The notes under the pieces are model-generated. The model saw only the letters and a program-made list of their open reading frames with translations. It did no database searches and was not told the origin of the DNA. Positions 8,402 through 17,396 of a stretch of DNA of 64,000 bases are shown piece after piece. The stretch is from NCBI GenBank assembly GCA_900552645.1, contig USAN01000004.1:124001-188000 (forward strand), written 5' to 3'. Positions within the stretch are counted from its first letter, which is position 1. Every line of letters begins with the position of its first letter. The stretch comes from an uncultured Bacteroides sp. GTDB taxonomy: Bacteria; Bacteroidota; Bacteroidia; Bacteroidales; Bacteroidaceae. A program made the position numbers and the translations under genes.

Positions 8402-10024
8402 TTATTCAGCGTCCCACCATACACGTGATTCGAATGTATCGCCTTTCTTAAGTTTGCTTACTGCTTCCTTATAGTTAGCCGAGTTGATTTGCGACTCTGT
8501 TACAGGATAAGTAAAGCGACGTGAAAGGTTATAGTTTACTCCAGGAATAGGCTTCTTGTACAAATCAGGATAAGTTATTGCAGGAAATCCTGAACGACGC
8601 CAGTTAGAGAATGTTTCGTACTCATCGCAGAAACATGTAATCCAGTACTGAGTATTAATCTGTTCGAATGCCTTTTCAGGATTGAAAGGATTAGCTGCAA
8701 GGTATGCATTAATTTCCTGATCATCCATATAATTATTATAAAGTTTTGTACCGTTAGGGAACTGCGAGAATTGTTTCATTGCAGCACGTATACCGGCATT
8801 GTAATACTCTTCAGCATTTCCACTAATCCATCCTCTTACTGCAGCTTCTGCCATAAGCAGATTAGTTTGCGCAGCTGTTACAATGAATGTAGGTCCTTCT
8901 GGATCGGCATAAGTATAACGGTTAGGCTGTGAATACATTTTCTTGTAGTTAGCTAAATATTCTTCATCCTTGAATTCTGGATGATAAAGACCTATAAAGT
9001 AACTGCTTGTAGCACCCATAGAATAACATCCAGGCAATCCTTTCTGAATTTCTGGTTTGCTAGAACCGTAACTATATTCCTTGCTAGTGAAAGCAGCAGT
9101 AGGATTTTCGTTAACAACACACATAATCAAAGGTATACGTGGATCGTTTTCCTTTGCCAGCATATCGTAGAAAGTCTTGTTTATGAAAGCCACACCCGGA
9201 TCTGACTGTACGAATACTTTTGCATATGGTTCGGAAGAGTCGTCGTTTACGCTTCCACCTGTATGAAGTAGATAACAGTTATCTTCGTAAGAAGTAATAG
9301 GACCGTTAGCCACTGCTTTTGCAGCATATTCCTTAGCTGTTTCAGGAGCTACTTTAGAAAGACGCATTGCAAGACGCAACATAAGTGAGTTTGCAAATTT
9401 CTTCCATTGTGTAACGTCACCATTATAATATATATCTTGTTTTCCCATTGGAGCTATTCCTGTGCCAAGATTAGCCTGAGCTTCGTCAAGTTCTTTAAGC
9501 ATATCTGCATAAACACTTTCCTGTGAATCGTATTTAGGATATGAGAACTTGTCGGGACGACCAGCTTCACTGTAAGGAATGTCACCATAAAGGTCGGTAA
9601 GACGGTGCATTGTATAAACACGCATAATACGAGCCATATTATAGTTTTGTACCATTGCAGGTTTATCTTTCCATACATCAATTACAGTAGTAATATCGCG
9701 CACTGCACCACGGCTGCCTGAATATATACCATCCCATAAAGCCGATGAATATCCGTCAGAGAAGCTATTAAGACCATAACTCCAGTACCATCCGCCGGCT
9801 GCAATATGCTGATTCCATTGAGCTGCATATATTACGCCATTACGCCATATATCCCAATCCGAACCAAGCGAATGATGCTGAGCATTTGTAAATACCATTT
9901 CGTAAGGCACGTTACCTTGATTTAAATGTTCCGGATCGATATTTGTATCGCCAAAATCTCCACAGCTTGTAGCAAGCGTCGTAAATGACGCTGCCACAAA
10001 TGCTAGTTTTATATATTTTTTCAT
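8402..10024 (-). CDS. SusD/RagB-type nutrient-binding outer-membrane lipoprotein
   Basis: The 540-residue product starts with a lipoprotein signal peptide ending TTLATSC, so the mature protein should be lipid-anchored at Cys21 on the cell surface. The body matches the SusD-like_2 family (Pfam PF12771 type): tetratricopeptide-like helices with motifs such as MARIMRVYTMHRLTDLYGDIPYSEA-like text near residue 140 and the C-terminal SNWRRSGFPA segment typical of SusD. It should cap the SusC-like barrel encoded 20 bases upstream and bind the ligand before import. The ligand cannot be told from sequence, and this subfamily is often linked to oligosaccharides or peptides rather than starch. It is last in a two-gene operon and is followed by the hairpin at 8335-8376. 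Confidence 0.92.
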   Translation of the reverse strand: MKKYIKLAFVAASFTTLATSCGDFGDTNIDPEHLNQGNVPYEMVFTNAQHHSLGSDWDIWRNGVIYAAQWNQHIAAGGWYWSYGLNSFSDGYSSALWDGIYSGSRGAVRDITTVIDVWKDKPAMVQNYNMARIMRVYTMHRLTDLYGDIPYSEAGRPDKFSYPKYDSQESVYADMLKELDEAQANLGTGIAPMGKQDIYYNGDVTQWKKFANSLMLRLAMRLSKVAPETAKEYAAKAVANGPITSYEDNCYLLHTGGSVNDDSSEPYAKVFVQSDPGVAFINKTFYDMLAKENDPRIPLIMCVVNENPTAAFTSKEYSYGSSKPEIQKGLPGCYSMGATSSYFIGLYHPEFKDEEYLANYKKMYSQPNRYTYADPEGPTFIVTAAQTNLLMAEAAVRGWISGNAEEYYNAGIRAAMKQFSQFPNGTKLYNNYMDDQEINAYLAANPFNPEKAFEQINTQYWITCFCDEYETFSNWRRSGFPAITYPDLYKKPIPGVNYNLSRRFTYPVTESQINSANYKEAVSKLKKGDTFESRVWWDAE

Positions 10025-10044
10025 GTTATAATTTGCTTAATTGA

Positions 10045-13000
10045 TTAGAACTTAACGTTTACATTGAAACCAATGTTACGAGTTGCAGGATAACCGTTCA
10101 ACTCCAGACCCTGACCGTTTGAGTTGTTATAAGCCGATTCTGGATCTATGTTGTCTGTATGCTTCAATAAAGTAAGCAAGTTACGTCCTACTAAAGATAG
10201 ATTCAGACCCTTAACTACTTTCAAACCTTTCAAAGTGCTCTGTGGGAATTCGTAACCCAAAGACACTTCACGAAGCTTGATGAAACTTGCATCGTAAATA
10301 AACTCTTCTGCAATATTGTTTGAACAGATTTTTCCGTAATATGTAGAAGCCTGTACGCCAACTGTATTTGGTACATATTTGCCGCTTGCTTCATCCCACA
10401 TTACACCGTTACCTACAATCATAGCATTAGGATCTTCTTTTGTACGACCTGCAAGTGTGTTTTTGTGCAAACCTGCACTGTAAGCCGAGTAGTTAGTTCC
10501 TGAGAATAATTTCGCACCAAATTTGAAGTCGATAAGGAATGACATTGTAAAGTTCTTATAGTTCAATGCATTGCTCCATCCACCAGTAAATTTGTATACA
10601 CCGTTTCCTAGGCTTGTAAGTTCGCCCGAATTCTGAGCAATACCGTCAACAAAAACGATATTTCCCTGATCGTCGCGTTTGTATTTGTAACCTATAATTT
10701 CGCCGTAAGAAGAGCCAACTACGTTCTGAATTGAAACGTTTCCTGAACGTGAAGTTGCACCGTCTATAGCAAGACGTTCAACACCTTCTCCAAGATATTT
10801 AACTTTTGAATCATTGAAAGCGAAGTTTACAGTTGTATTCCACATAAAGTTCTTTGTCTTTACAGGAACCGCATCTACCATGAATTCAAAACCATTATTT
10901 TCTATTTCACCTACGTTCATAATTTTAGAACCATAACCAGAAGTACTTGATGTAGAGATTACTGCAATATCATCTTTAGTATTCTTGTTATAATATGCCA
11001 TATCGAAATTCAAACGATTGTTGAAGAAAGAAAGATTAAGACCTATTTCTTTTTCAGAAATCTGTACCGGTTTCAAATCCGGATTAGGATATGTACTATT
11101 ATTAGTAGTAACGGAGTTCTGACCGTTTATCTTATAGTTCTGTACTTTATAAAGCAATAAGTTCTGATAGGCAGAAGTACCATTCGATGCTGCAGCAACA
11201 GAAGCACGAATTTTACCGAAGTTAAACCATTCTGGTAATTTTTCTCTGAATGTATCGGTAAATATCCATGAAAGAGTTACTGAAGGATAGAAATAGCTGT
11301 TATTATCTGGCGACAATGTAGAGAACCAGTCATTACGTCCTGTAAAGTTAAGGAACACCTGATTTTTCCATCCAAAATCCATTGTTCCATAAAGTGAGTT
11401 CACTTTATATTCGGCATAAGTCTTTTCTGCATTCTTGTCAGAAAGATTATTTACCGACCATAAACCATCAACAATGAAAGGACGTCCACCCATAGCAGGA
11501 GCGAACTGTTTTGATACATTACGCTGAGCATTTCCACCGAAAGTAGCACCTACAGACCAATCGCCAAATGTTTTGTCGAAACCAAACATATAGTTTGCAT
11601 TCAGTTCGTAATAGTTCTTTTCATATTCAGTCATCCACCCTGCTGGATCGGCAGAAGCACCAATAGGCTGAACCTGCTTAAACTCAAGACTATAACCGTC
11701 GCGCTGTATAGCACCTTGTGCAAACAACCAATCTGTAATATCCCATTTTAATGTAAGAGCTCCGGTAAGACGATTCTTGTTGGCCTCGTTTGTTTTGCGA
11801 TACTGCAACCAATATGGATTATTGAAGTATACATTATTACCGCCAATCATTTCAGAACCATCGGCATTAGTACCCCAATCGGCACCTTCGGCTCCGCGTT
11901 CCATCCAACGAATGTCGAAAGAGTTTGCATGATAAAGCAATGATGCATTTGTATTACCGTTTCCATCAGAAAGGTTAGAACGACCATTAAACTTCTCGAA
12001 TACATAGTTAGCATTTACAGTAAAGTGCAGTCTCTTTGTAATATCGTAAGTAGTATTCATGTTAATTCCCTGCTGGTTGTTGCCAGAGTTAGGAAGAATA
12101 CTATTCTCGAACATATTTGTTATACCAATACGATAGCTTACTTTTTCGTCGGCACCGCTCAATGAAAGAGATGTAGAGTTACTTACACCGGTACGATAAA
12201 AATTGTCCCAGTTATCAATGTAAGAGTATTTGTAAGTATTGCCAAGGAAGTTTACAGCATCGCCGCCATCCATGTACTCACCCCAGTTTGAAGTTTCAGA
12301 ATCTTTTGCAGCCTGAATATCCATAGGACGCTTACCATCAATACCCTGACCGAAGACTTTCTGGAAGTCGCGGTGATCGTAAATTTTGTTGAATGTAAGG
12401 TTATTGTTGAATTCTACAGTGATAGGTTTACCCTTTTTACCTGATTTTGTAGTAATAAGAATAGCACCGTTACCACCACGATAACCATAAAGTGCAGAAG
12501 CTGCCGCACCTTTCAATACCTGAATACTTTCAATATCATCGGCATTGATGTTGTTAAGACCGTCACCCATATCCAAACCACCATAAGTTCCTGCCGAACC
12601 CTGATTGCTGTTATCGAAAGGTACACCATCTACTACATACAAAGGCTGATTGTTACCAGTTAAAGATGCATTACCACGTATAATTACACGTGAAGAACCA
12701 CCCGAACCTGTAGCATTACCTGCTACACTTACACCGGCAACCTTACCCGACAATGCATTACCCACATTAGGGTCACGAGCAAGAGTAAAGTCTTCACCAC
12801 CCACCTGAGTAGTTGAATAACCTAGAGATCTAGACTGACGCTTGATACCCAAAGCTGTTACCACAACTTCTTCCATCTGTTGCGAATCGTCTGTCAATAC
12901 AATATTTAAAGGCTGACCATCCCATTTAATTTCCTGAGTTTTGTACCCAATAAAAGAAACAACAAGAATATCTCCTTTTTTAATGTTTGATAAATTGAAG

Positions 13001-13224
13001 TCACCGTCTATTCCGGTTATAGTACCATTAGCAGTACCTTTAACTACAATAGAAGCACCGATTATTTCTTCGCCGGTGGCGTCTTTCACTATCCCTGAAC
13101 ATTTACCGTTTTGTTGAATAGTTTTGACCGCGCTTACTTCTGAATAAGAATTTGCCGATGCTGTTCCTCCGTAAATAGACAGGAAGGCAAGCATCATGCT
13201 GACTGGTCTTAGTCGTTTTAACAT
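10045..13224 (-). CDS. SusC/RagA-type TonB-dependent outer-membrane transporter
   Basis: The 1059-residue product has a signal peptide (residues 1 to about 25), a carboxypeptidase-regulatory-like beta domain (about 40-115, CSGIVKDATGEEIIGAS onwards), a TonB-box region near QMEEVVVTALG (about 117), a plug domain (about 140-255) and a 22-strand barrel to the C-terminal NVNVKF, which ends in Phe as outer-membrane barrels do. It imports a ligand bound by the SusD-like partner, using TonB energy. It is the first gene of a leftward operon with the SusD gene 20 bases downstream. The start region closely resembles that of the second SusC gene (MLKRL plus the regulatory domain), which suggests duplication. 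No sigma/anti-sigma or hybrid two-component gene lies beside it. Confidence 0.95.
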   Translation of the reverse strand: MLKRLRPVSMMLAFLSIYGGTASANSYSEVSAVKTIQQNGKCSGIVKDATGEEIIGASIVVKGTANGTITGIDGDFNLSNIKKGDILVVSFIGYKTQEIKWDGQPLNIVLTDDSQQMEEVVVTALGIKRQSRSLGYSTTQVGGEDFTLARDPNVGNALSGKVAGVSVAGNATGSGGSSRVIIRGNASLTGNNQPLYVVDGVPFDNSNQGSAGTYGGLDMGDGLNNINADDIESIQVLKGAAASALYGYRGGNGAILITTKSGKKGKPITVEFNNNLTFNKIYDHRDFQKVFGQGIDGKRPMDIQAAKDSETSNWGEYMDGGDAVNFLGNTYKYSYIDNWDNFYRTGVSNSTSLSLSGADEKVSYRIGITNMFENSILPNSGNNQQGINMNTTYDITKRLHFTVNANYVFEKFNGRSNLSDGNGNTNASLLYHANSFDIRWMERGAEGADWGTNADGSEMIGGNNVYFNNPYWLQYRKTNEANKNRLTGALTLKWDITDWLFAQGAIQRDGYSLEFKQVQPIGASADPAGWMTEYEKNYYELNANYMFGFDKTFGDWSVGATFGGNAQRNVSKQFAPAMGGRPFIVDGLWSVNNLSDKNAEKTYAEYKVNSLYGTMDFGWKNQVFLNFTGRNDWFSTLSPDNNSYFYPSVTLSWIFTDTFREKLPEWFNFGKIRASVAAASNGTSAYQNLLLYKVQNYKINGQNSVTTNNSTYPNPDLKPVQISEKEIGLNLSFFNNRLNFDMAYYNKNTKDDIAVISTSSTSGYGSKIMNVGEIENNGFEFMVDAVPVKTKNFMWNTTVNFAFNDSKVKYLGEGVERLAIDGATSRSGNVSIQNVVGSSYGEIIGYKYKRDDQGNIVFVDGIAQNSGELTSLGNGVYKFTGGWSNALNYKNFTMSFLIDFKFGAKLFSGTNYSAYSAGLHKNTLAGRTKEDPNAMIVGNGVMWDEASGKYVPNTVGVQASTYYGKICSNNIAEEFIYDASFIKLREVSLGYEFPQSTLKGLKVVKGLNLSLVGRNLLTLLKHTDNIDPESAYNNSNGQGLELNGYPATRNIGFNVNVKF

Positions 13225-13316
13225 AGTCGTGATTTTTAAAATATTTATTAAGTTATAAAATAGCCTAGTTATTAAGTTTCTAAATTGTGTTTTATAATTT
13301 ATTTAGGTTAGGGGTG

Positions 13317-13324
13317 CAAATATA
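13317..13324 (-). promoter_or_regulatory. -7 box of the first SusCD operon
   Basis: On the reverse strand this reads TATATTTG, matching TAnnTTTG, 93 bases before the start codon. The flank TTTAGGTT and the following TATATAT run are shared with the region at 22817-22840 before the second operon. The -33 element is weak. Confidence 0.55.
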
Positions 13325-13590
13325 TATTATTTTATACTTATAAAACAAGCTATTAAAAATATTTTTTATTATCAATCCTCTAATTAGTATTATTTTTTAT
13401 TTTGAAATCTTAATATATAAGAATAAATAAATAAATATCTATAATGTTTTATACTTTTTTTATTAATTCATTACCTGATATATACTTAATTTATGATTTT
13501 TCATAAAAAAGTATTAGTATTAGTTTGTTATGCTATAAATTTAACGCTAAATATCGTTAAATTTATTTTGAATCATAAAAACTTAGTTTA

Positions 13591-13622
13591 TTTGCGATTC
13601 GAGAAAATCTTTAATAAATTTG
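13591..13622 (+). promoter_or_regulatory. Promoter of the aldose-1-epimerase-like gene
   Basis: TTTG (13591-13594), a 20-base spacer and TAAATTTG (13615-13622) lie 22 bases before the ATG at 13645. Confidence 0.7.
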
Positions 13623-13644
13623 AGCAACTAATTATAATAACTTT

Positions 13645-14517
13645 ATGGAGACATTATCTAACTCACTACTCACGATAAATATATCGGCAACCGGTGCCGA
13701 ACTACAAAATATAATAAAGAATGGTCGAGAATACCTTTGGCAGGGCGACAAGCGCTTCTGGGGACGCCGTTCGCCGGTACTTTTTCCTATTGTAGGAAGA
13801 GTATGGAATAACATTTATAGAGTAGATGGCAAGAGTTATGAACTTGGACAACATGGATTTGCACGTGACATGGAGTTTGATCTCATATCTAAAGATACTA
13901 ACTGTATAGAATATGTATGTGAAAGTAATGAGAATACTTTGAAGGATTATCCTTTTCCATTCAAACTTTACATAAGCTATATACTTAAAGATAACAGAGT
14001 TATTGTTAGATGGAAAGTTGAAAATACTGGCGACAAGGATATGTATTTTCAGATAGGAGCTCACCCTGCCTTCAATTTTCCGGATTTAAATACCACTACG
14101 GATAAACGAGGATTCTTTGCTTTTTACGGTAAAAAGGATTTGGTTTACAACATTCCCATAGAAAAGGGATGTGTGGGCGACAAGTATCAGCCTCTTCACC
14201 TCAAAGAGGGATTAATGGAAGTAGACATTCATACTTTCGACTGTGACACATATTTATTTGAAGACAATCAGTTAAGGAAAGTAACATTCCTCGACAAGAA
14301 ACATTTTCCTTACATAAGTGTAGAGTTTGATGCACCACTGCTTGCACTGTGGTCGCCTACAAAAGAACATCCAGACTGCCCTTTCTTCTGTATAGAACCA
14401 TGGTATGGACGTTGCGATTCACTTAACTATGAAGGAGAATTCAAGGATAGAGAGTATACTCAGTATCTTCCTCCAAAGCGCAGTTTCGAGGTAAGTTACA
14501 GCATAATAATTGAATAA
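13645..14517 (+). CDS. Aldose 1-epimerase (LacX-like) family protein
   Basis: The 290-residue cytosolic protein matches the LacX-like branch of the galactose mutarotase superfamily. RFWGRRSPVLFPIVGR (about residues 37-52) carries the conserved Arg, and His70 (GQHGFARD) and His140 (IGAHPAFNFP) correspond to the two conserved active-site histidines. Glu near residue 256 in FFCIEPWYG fits the general base region. The enzyme should interconvert alpha and beta anomers of a hexose or sugar phosphate. It has its own promoter, divergent from the SusCD operon, and is convergent with the SUMF1-sialidase gene, with a shared terminator. The link to the neighbouring uptake systems is plausible but unproved. 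Confidence 0.85.
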   Translation: METLSNSLLTINISATGAELQNIIKNGREYLWQGDKRFWGRRSPVLFPIVGRVWNNIYRVDGKSYELGQHGFARDMEFDLISKDTNCIEYVCESNENTLKDYPFPFKLYISYILKDNRVIVRWKVENTGDKDMYFQIGAHPAFNFPDLNTTTDKRGFFAFYGKKDLVYNIPIEKGCVGDKYQPLHLKEGLMEVDIHTFDCDTYLFEDNQLRKVTFLDKKHFPYISVEFDAPLLALWSPTKEHPDCPFFCIEPWYGRCDSLNYEGEFKDREYTQYLPPKRSFEVSYSIIIE

Positions 14518-14536
14518 TATACATATAGAACATAAA

Positions 14537-14603
14537 AATAATCCTTGCTGACATGGAAGTATACTTATAATAAAGAAGTAAACTTTTGCCAACAAGGATT
14601 ATT
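14537..14603. terminator. Bidirectional terminator
   Basis: AATAATCCTTG (14537-14547) pairs with CAAGGATTATT (14593-14603) across a 45-base loop, flanked by A and T runs. It separates the convergent epimerase and SUMF1-sialidase genes. Confidence 0.65.
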
Positions 14604-14627
14604 TTATTTTTTATTTTCGACAAAACG

Positions 14628-16559
14628 TCATTTACTTTCCAGCCATGGAAGATTAAAACGATAATGTAGACGACTACTAATTATATTTATAGTATTATCG
14701 TTGGTCTGTATTCCTGCCAAATAGCCTCTAGGTTCGGAATGTGTTTTATCCATGGTAAAGTAACCTGTCCATGCTCCTCCGTTAAGAAATCTCTCCTTTC
14801 CATCAGTAAGCAACTTCTTCACCGGCCATGTCTTGCCATCATCATATGATAGTGCAGCATACATTCCATATCCCTTGTATTCGTTACCCTGAGCATCTTT
14901 AAATATTATCCCTCTATCTTCTACCGCAGTACGCTGAGGATGATCTGTAAATGAAACAAGCAACAAAGGTCCTTCATGAAGGCGAATAAATACAATTCGC
15001 TGACCTCCATCTATTGGTGGAAATTCGGATGCATGATACTCCCATGTCTTTCCCATATCTTTTGATATGCTCATTGGCATTCTTTTTTTCCCATTCTTGT
15101 CGATTATGCTATTTCCACGGCCTAACGCCATTAGATTACCGTTCTTTAATTCTACTACTGCTGCATGAATACCTGCAATAGTAGTCCCCTTTCCTCCATC
15201 TTTGAAATCAGGCATAGGTGCACCATCCCACGGATCACTCCACGTATTACCTCCATCCTTGCTTATATGAATGGCTGCGCCATCCTGACCACCGGGTCCT
15301 GCATCACATAATTGTATAATATTACCATTCGACGTCATCATGGTACCAGATATTACCTGATGTCTCTTTGTATGCTCTGGAGCTATTATTTTAGGAGATG
15401 TCCAGGTAAATCCATTGTCGGTGCTGGTACGCATTACCATAATCAGATTTTGCCAATCGCCGGCAGCCTCAACACCGTTTATATGAAACAACTTTCCTTT
15501 ACCGTTATTGAAAAGAGAAGAACCGGTTACATTCCTATCGGGCACATTGAAGAATAACGACGGTCTCTCCCATTCATCTTTTCCCGGTTTTAAGCGTGAA
15601 GAAAGCACAACCATTCCACGGCCATTTTCTTGATTTGACGAAAACCATATTGCCAGCAAATCTCCATTATCACACCAAGTAATTGAGGGTTGATGATTAT
15701 GGCTGTAAAATGGAACATTGGATGATTCTAAAGGAGGGTTCACATATACCAATGGTTCAAGAAAGAACGGTTTACTCTTATCTATAATATTTGAAGGAAG
15801 TTCATAGTCACTCTGCACAACGCGAAATCCGGTAAGAGAATGTTTGTCTTCAGGAATCATTGCCATTCTATTGGCGCTTCTCAGAAAATTAACAGGTGTA
15901 TGATGGCTGCCTCCACGAGTAACTCTATACTCTCCCTGAGGCGCTCCTACAGGATTGGTCTGCTCTTGATCTTTATAAGGTGCATACCAGTCCATACACC
16001 ATTCCTCAACATTGCCATGCATATCATAAAGACCGAAAGCATTAGGCGGAGTTTGTCCTACTTTTAAAGATACCGGCTTATAATCGCGGGCAATAACCTG
16101 ATTGCGAATCATAGAAGAAGGAAGTCCGTCGCCTGTATAATATTTAGTATATGTACCTGCTCTACAAGCATACTCCCATTCGGCTTCGGTAGGTAATCGA
16201 TAATTCTTTTTTTCTTTTTTGCTGAGCCACTTGCAAAAATCTACTGCATCTTGATAGGAAACATTCACTACTGCATCGTCATCTTCGGTCGATACGCCAT
16301 TCTTTCCTCTAAGTAATTTATGAGTGGGCTTGAACTGTTCGAACTGAGCATTTGTAATCTCGGTGCGACTCATTTTAAAAGGATGAGTTATGTTTACTTT
16401 ATGAACAGGAGCCTCATCAAAATCTTCTCCTTTACCTTCGCTACCCATATAATAAGAGCCTGCTGGTATTTCAACAACTTCTATATTATTTATATTCTGC
16501 GAAAAAAAAGTAATTGCATATGAAGTCAATACTATTGACAATAACGTTTTCTTTATCAT
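14628..16559 (-). CDS. Secreted SUMF1-like/sialidase-like fusion protein
   Basis: This 643-residue protein has a signal peptide (about residues 1-20) and two domains. Residues about 28-250 are a formylglycine-generating-enzyme-like (SUMF1) domain with IPAGSYYMGSEG, RLPTEAEWEYACRAGTY, AFGLYDMHGNVEEWC and VTRGGSHH. Where active enzymes have Cys near the end of this domain, this protein has NFLRSANR, so the catalytic thiol appears absent. Residues about 270-640 form a BNR/sialidase-like propeller with four Asp boxes: STDNGFTW, SKDGGNTW, SKDMGKTW and SYDDGKTW. A role in binding or trimming host or dietary glycans in the periplasm or at the surface is likely, with the SUMF1 part as an accessory fold. 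It has its own promoter at 16591-16621. True sialidase activity is uncertain, since the Arg triad was not confirmed. Confidence 0.8.
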   Translation of the reverse strand: MIKKTLLSIVLTSYAITFFSQNINNIEVVEIPAGSYYMGSEGKGEDFDEAPVHKVNITHPFKMSRTEITNAQFEQFKPTHKLLRGKNGVSTEDDDAVVNVSYQDAVDFCKWLSKKEKKNYRLPTEAEWEYACRAGTYTKYYTGDGLPSSMIRNQVIARDYKPVSLKVGQTPPNAFGLYDMHGNVEEWCMDWYAPYKDQEQTNPVGAPQGEYRVTRGGSHHTPVNFLRSANRMAMIPEDKHSLTGFRVVQSDYELPSNIIDKSKPFFLEPLVYVNPPLESSNVPFYSHNHQPSITWCDNGDLLAIWFSSNQENGRGMVVLSSRLKPGKDEWERPSLFFNVPDRNVTGSSLFNNGKGKLFHINGVEAAGDWQNLIMVMRTSTDNGFTWTSPKIIAPEHTKRHQVISGTMMTSNGNIIQLCDAGPGGQDGAAIHISKDGGNTWSDPWDGAPMPDFKDGGKGTTIAGIHAAVVELKNGNLMALGRGNSIIDKNGKKRMPMSISKDMGKTWEYHASEFPPIDGGQRIVFIRLHEGPLLLVSFTDHPQRTAVEDRGIIFKDAQGNEYKGYGMYAALSYDDGKTWPVKKLLTDGKERFLNGGAWTGYFTMDKTHSEPRGYLAGIQTNDNTINIISSRLHYRFNLPWLESK

Positions 16560-16590
16560 CGTTTTTTATTTTAGTTATAAAAAAGCAACC

Positions 16591-16621
16591 CAAAGATAAT
16601 AAATATAAAGTTATACGCAAT
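16591..16621 (-). promoter_or_regulatory. Promoter of the SUMF1-sialidase gene
   Basis: On the reverse strand: ATTG (16621-16618), a 19-base spacer and TATCTTTG (16598-16591), 31 bases before the start codon. Confidence 0.65.
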
Positions 16622-16647
16622 ATACTGTTCATAACATTAAAAATGAC

Positions 16648-17316
16648 TTAGTGTGAACCAACCGACATACAGTAATTCATTAACATAAGTACATCTTCTA
16701 CATATTTGAATTCAATTTTATGCTGCTTTACGAATTTATTTATAAGCGACGCCTTATCGGGAAACAATTTGCATAGCTGTTTTACATTCCTAAATTTCAC
16801 AAACTTATCATCTAAGCGCAACATGTATTCATTGTCATTTTTCTGTTTATATACATCGGTATTATTTACATTCTGTTTGTTATAAGAAGTATACATCTCG
16901 GGAGAATTTAATCCAAGATCAAATATATAGAGAGGTTTTACAGTACCTTGCGTCACAGCACCAAATGCCCCTTTAGAACCAATATTTACCGATTTTTGAT
17001 GCCAGTTAATGTATACTGTACCATCCTTAAGATTTACGATTTCAAGAAAACTATCACCATATGGAATAAACTTTCTAGGTCCGAAACATACAGTATCTAC
17101 CGCCGCTGTACCTACAAGTTCCATTACCACATCATTCTGTTTATACAACATGCGTTGCTGACCCATATCATAGTTTGCCAATACCTTTGTAAGACTTTTA
17201 TTCTTAAATTTTATCGTAGCAACAGAAAACTGTTCGAACATCAATATGGTATTTACCTGTGCAAAAGTTAAGATTGCACCCACCAGAAAAACAAACAATA
17301 TAGAAAACCTCTTCAT
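16648..17316 (-). CDS. Secreted protein of unknown function
   Basis: I do not recognise this 222-residue protein. It has a clear Sec signal peptide (MKRFSILFVFLVGAILTFAQ, cleaved near residue 19). The mature part is rich in Lys, Asn and Val with no Cys cluster, repeats or membrane segment beyond the signal. Several features (short beta-strand-like segments, TVCFGPRKFIPYGDSFLEI in the middle) suggest a beta-rich periplasmic protein. It lies 80 bases after the second SusD-like gene and 88 bases before the SUMF1-sialidase start. No promoter box was found just upstream, so it may be transcribed by read-through past the hairpin at 17344-17383. Confidence 0.7.
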   Translation of the reverse strand: MKRFSILFVFLVGAILTFAQVNTILMFEQFSVATIKFKNKSLTKVLANYDMGQQRMLYKQNDVVMELVGTAAVDTVCFGPRKFIPYGDSFLEIVNLKDGTVYINWHQKSVNIGSKGAFGAVTQGTVKPLYIFDLGLNSPEMYTSYNKQNVNNTDVYKQKNDNEYMLRLDDKFVKFRNVKQLCKLFPDKASLINKFVKQHKIEFKYVEDVLMLMNYCMSVGSH

Positions 17317-17343
17317 ATTCGTAAAATCATTACTGTTATTAAA

Positions 17344-17383
17344 AAGAGAAAGTCTACCACTATGCGTGTGTAGACTCTCTCTT
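17344..17383 (-). terminator. Hairpin after the second SusCD operon
   Basis: AAGAGAAAGTCTAC (17344-17357) pairs with GTAGACTCTCTCTT (17370-17383) with one mismatch. It is related in sequence to the hairpin at 8335-8376. Since a gene in the same direction follows, it may only reduce transcription. Confidence 0.65.
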
Positions 17384-17396
17384 ATATTTTAATGTA

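Larger units (their letters stand above)
13225..13644. other. Divergent regulatory gap between susC-like and epimerase genes
   Basis: This very AT-rich 420-base region carries the leftward promoter of the SusC gene near 13317-13324 and the rightward promoter of the epimerase gene at 13591-13622. I see no gene in it. Confidence 0.6.

Noticed and set aside
13493..13678. 61-codon open frame upstream of the epimerase gene
   Set aside because: It is made of AT-rich promoter DNA and overlaps the epimerase start.
14628..16559. Active formylglycine-generating enzyme
   Set aside because: The expected Cys is replaced in LRSANR and no sulfatase gene is adjacent.
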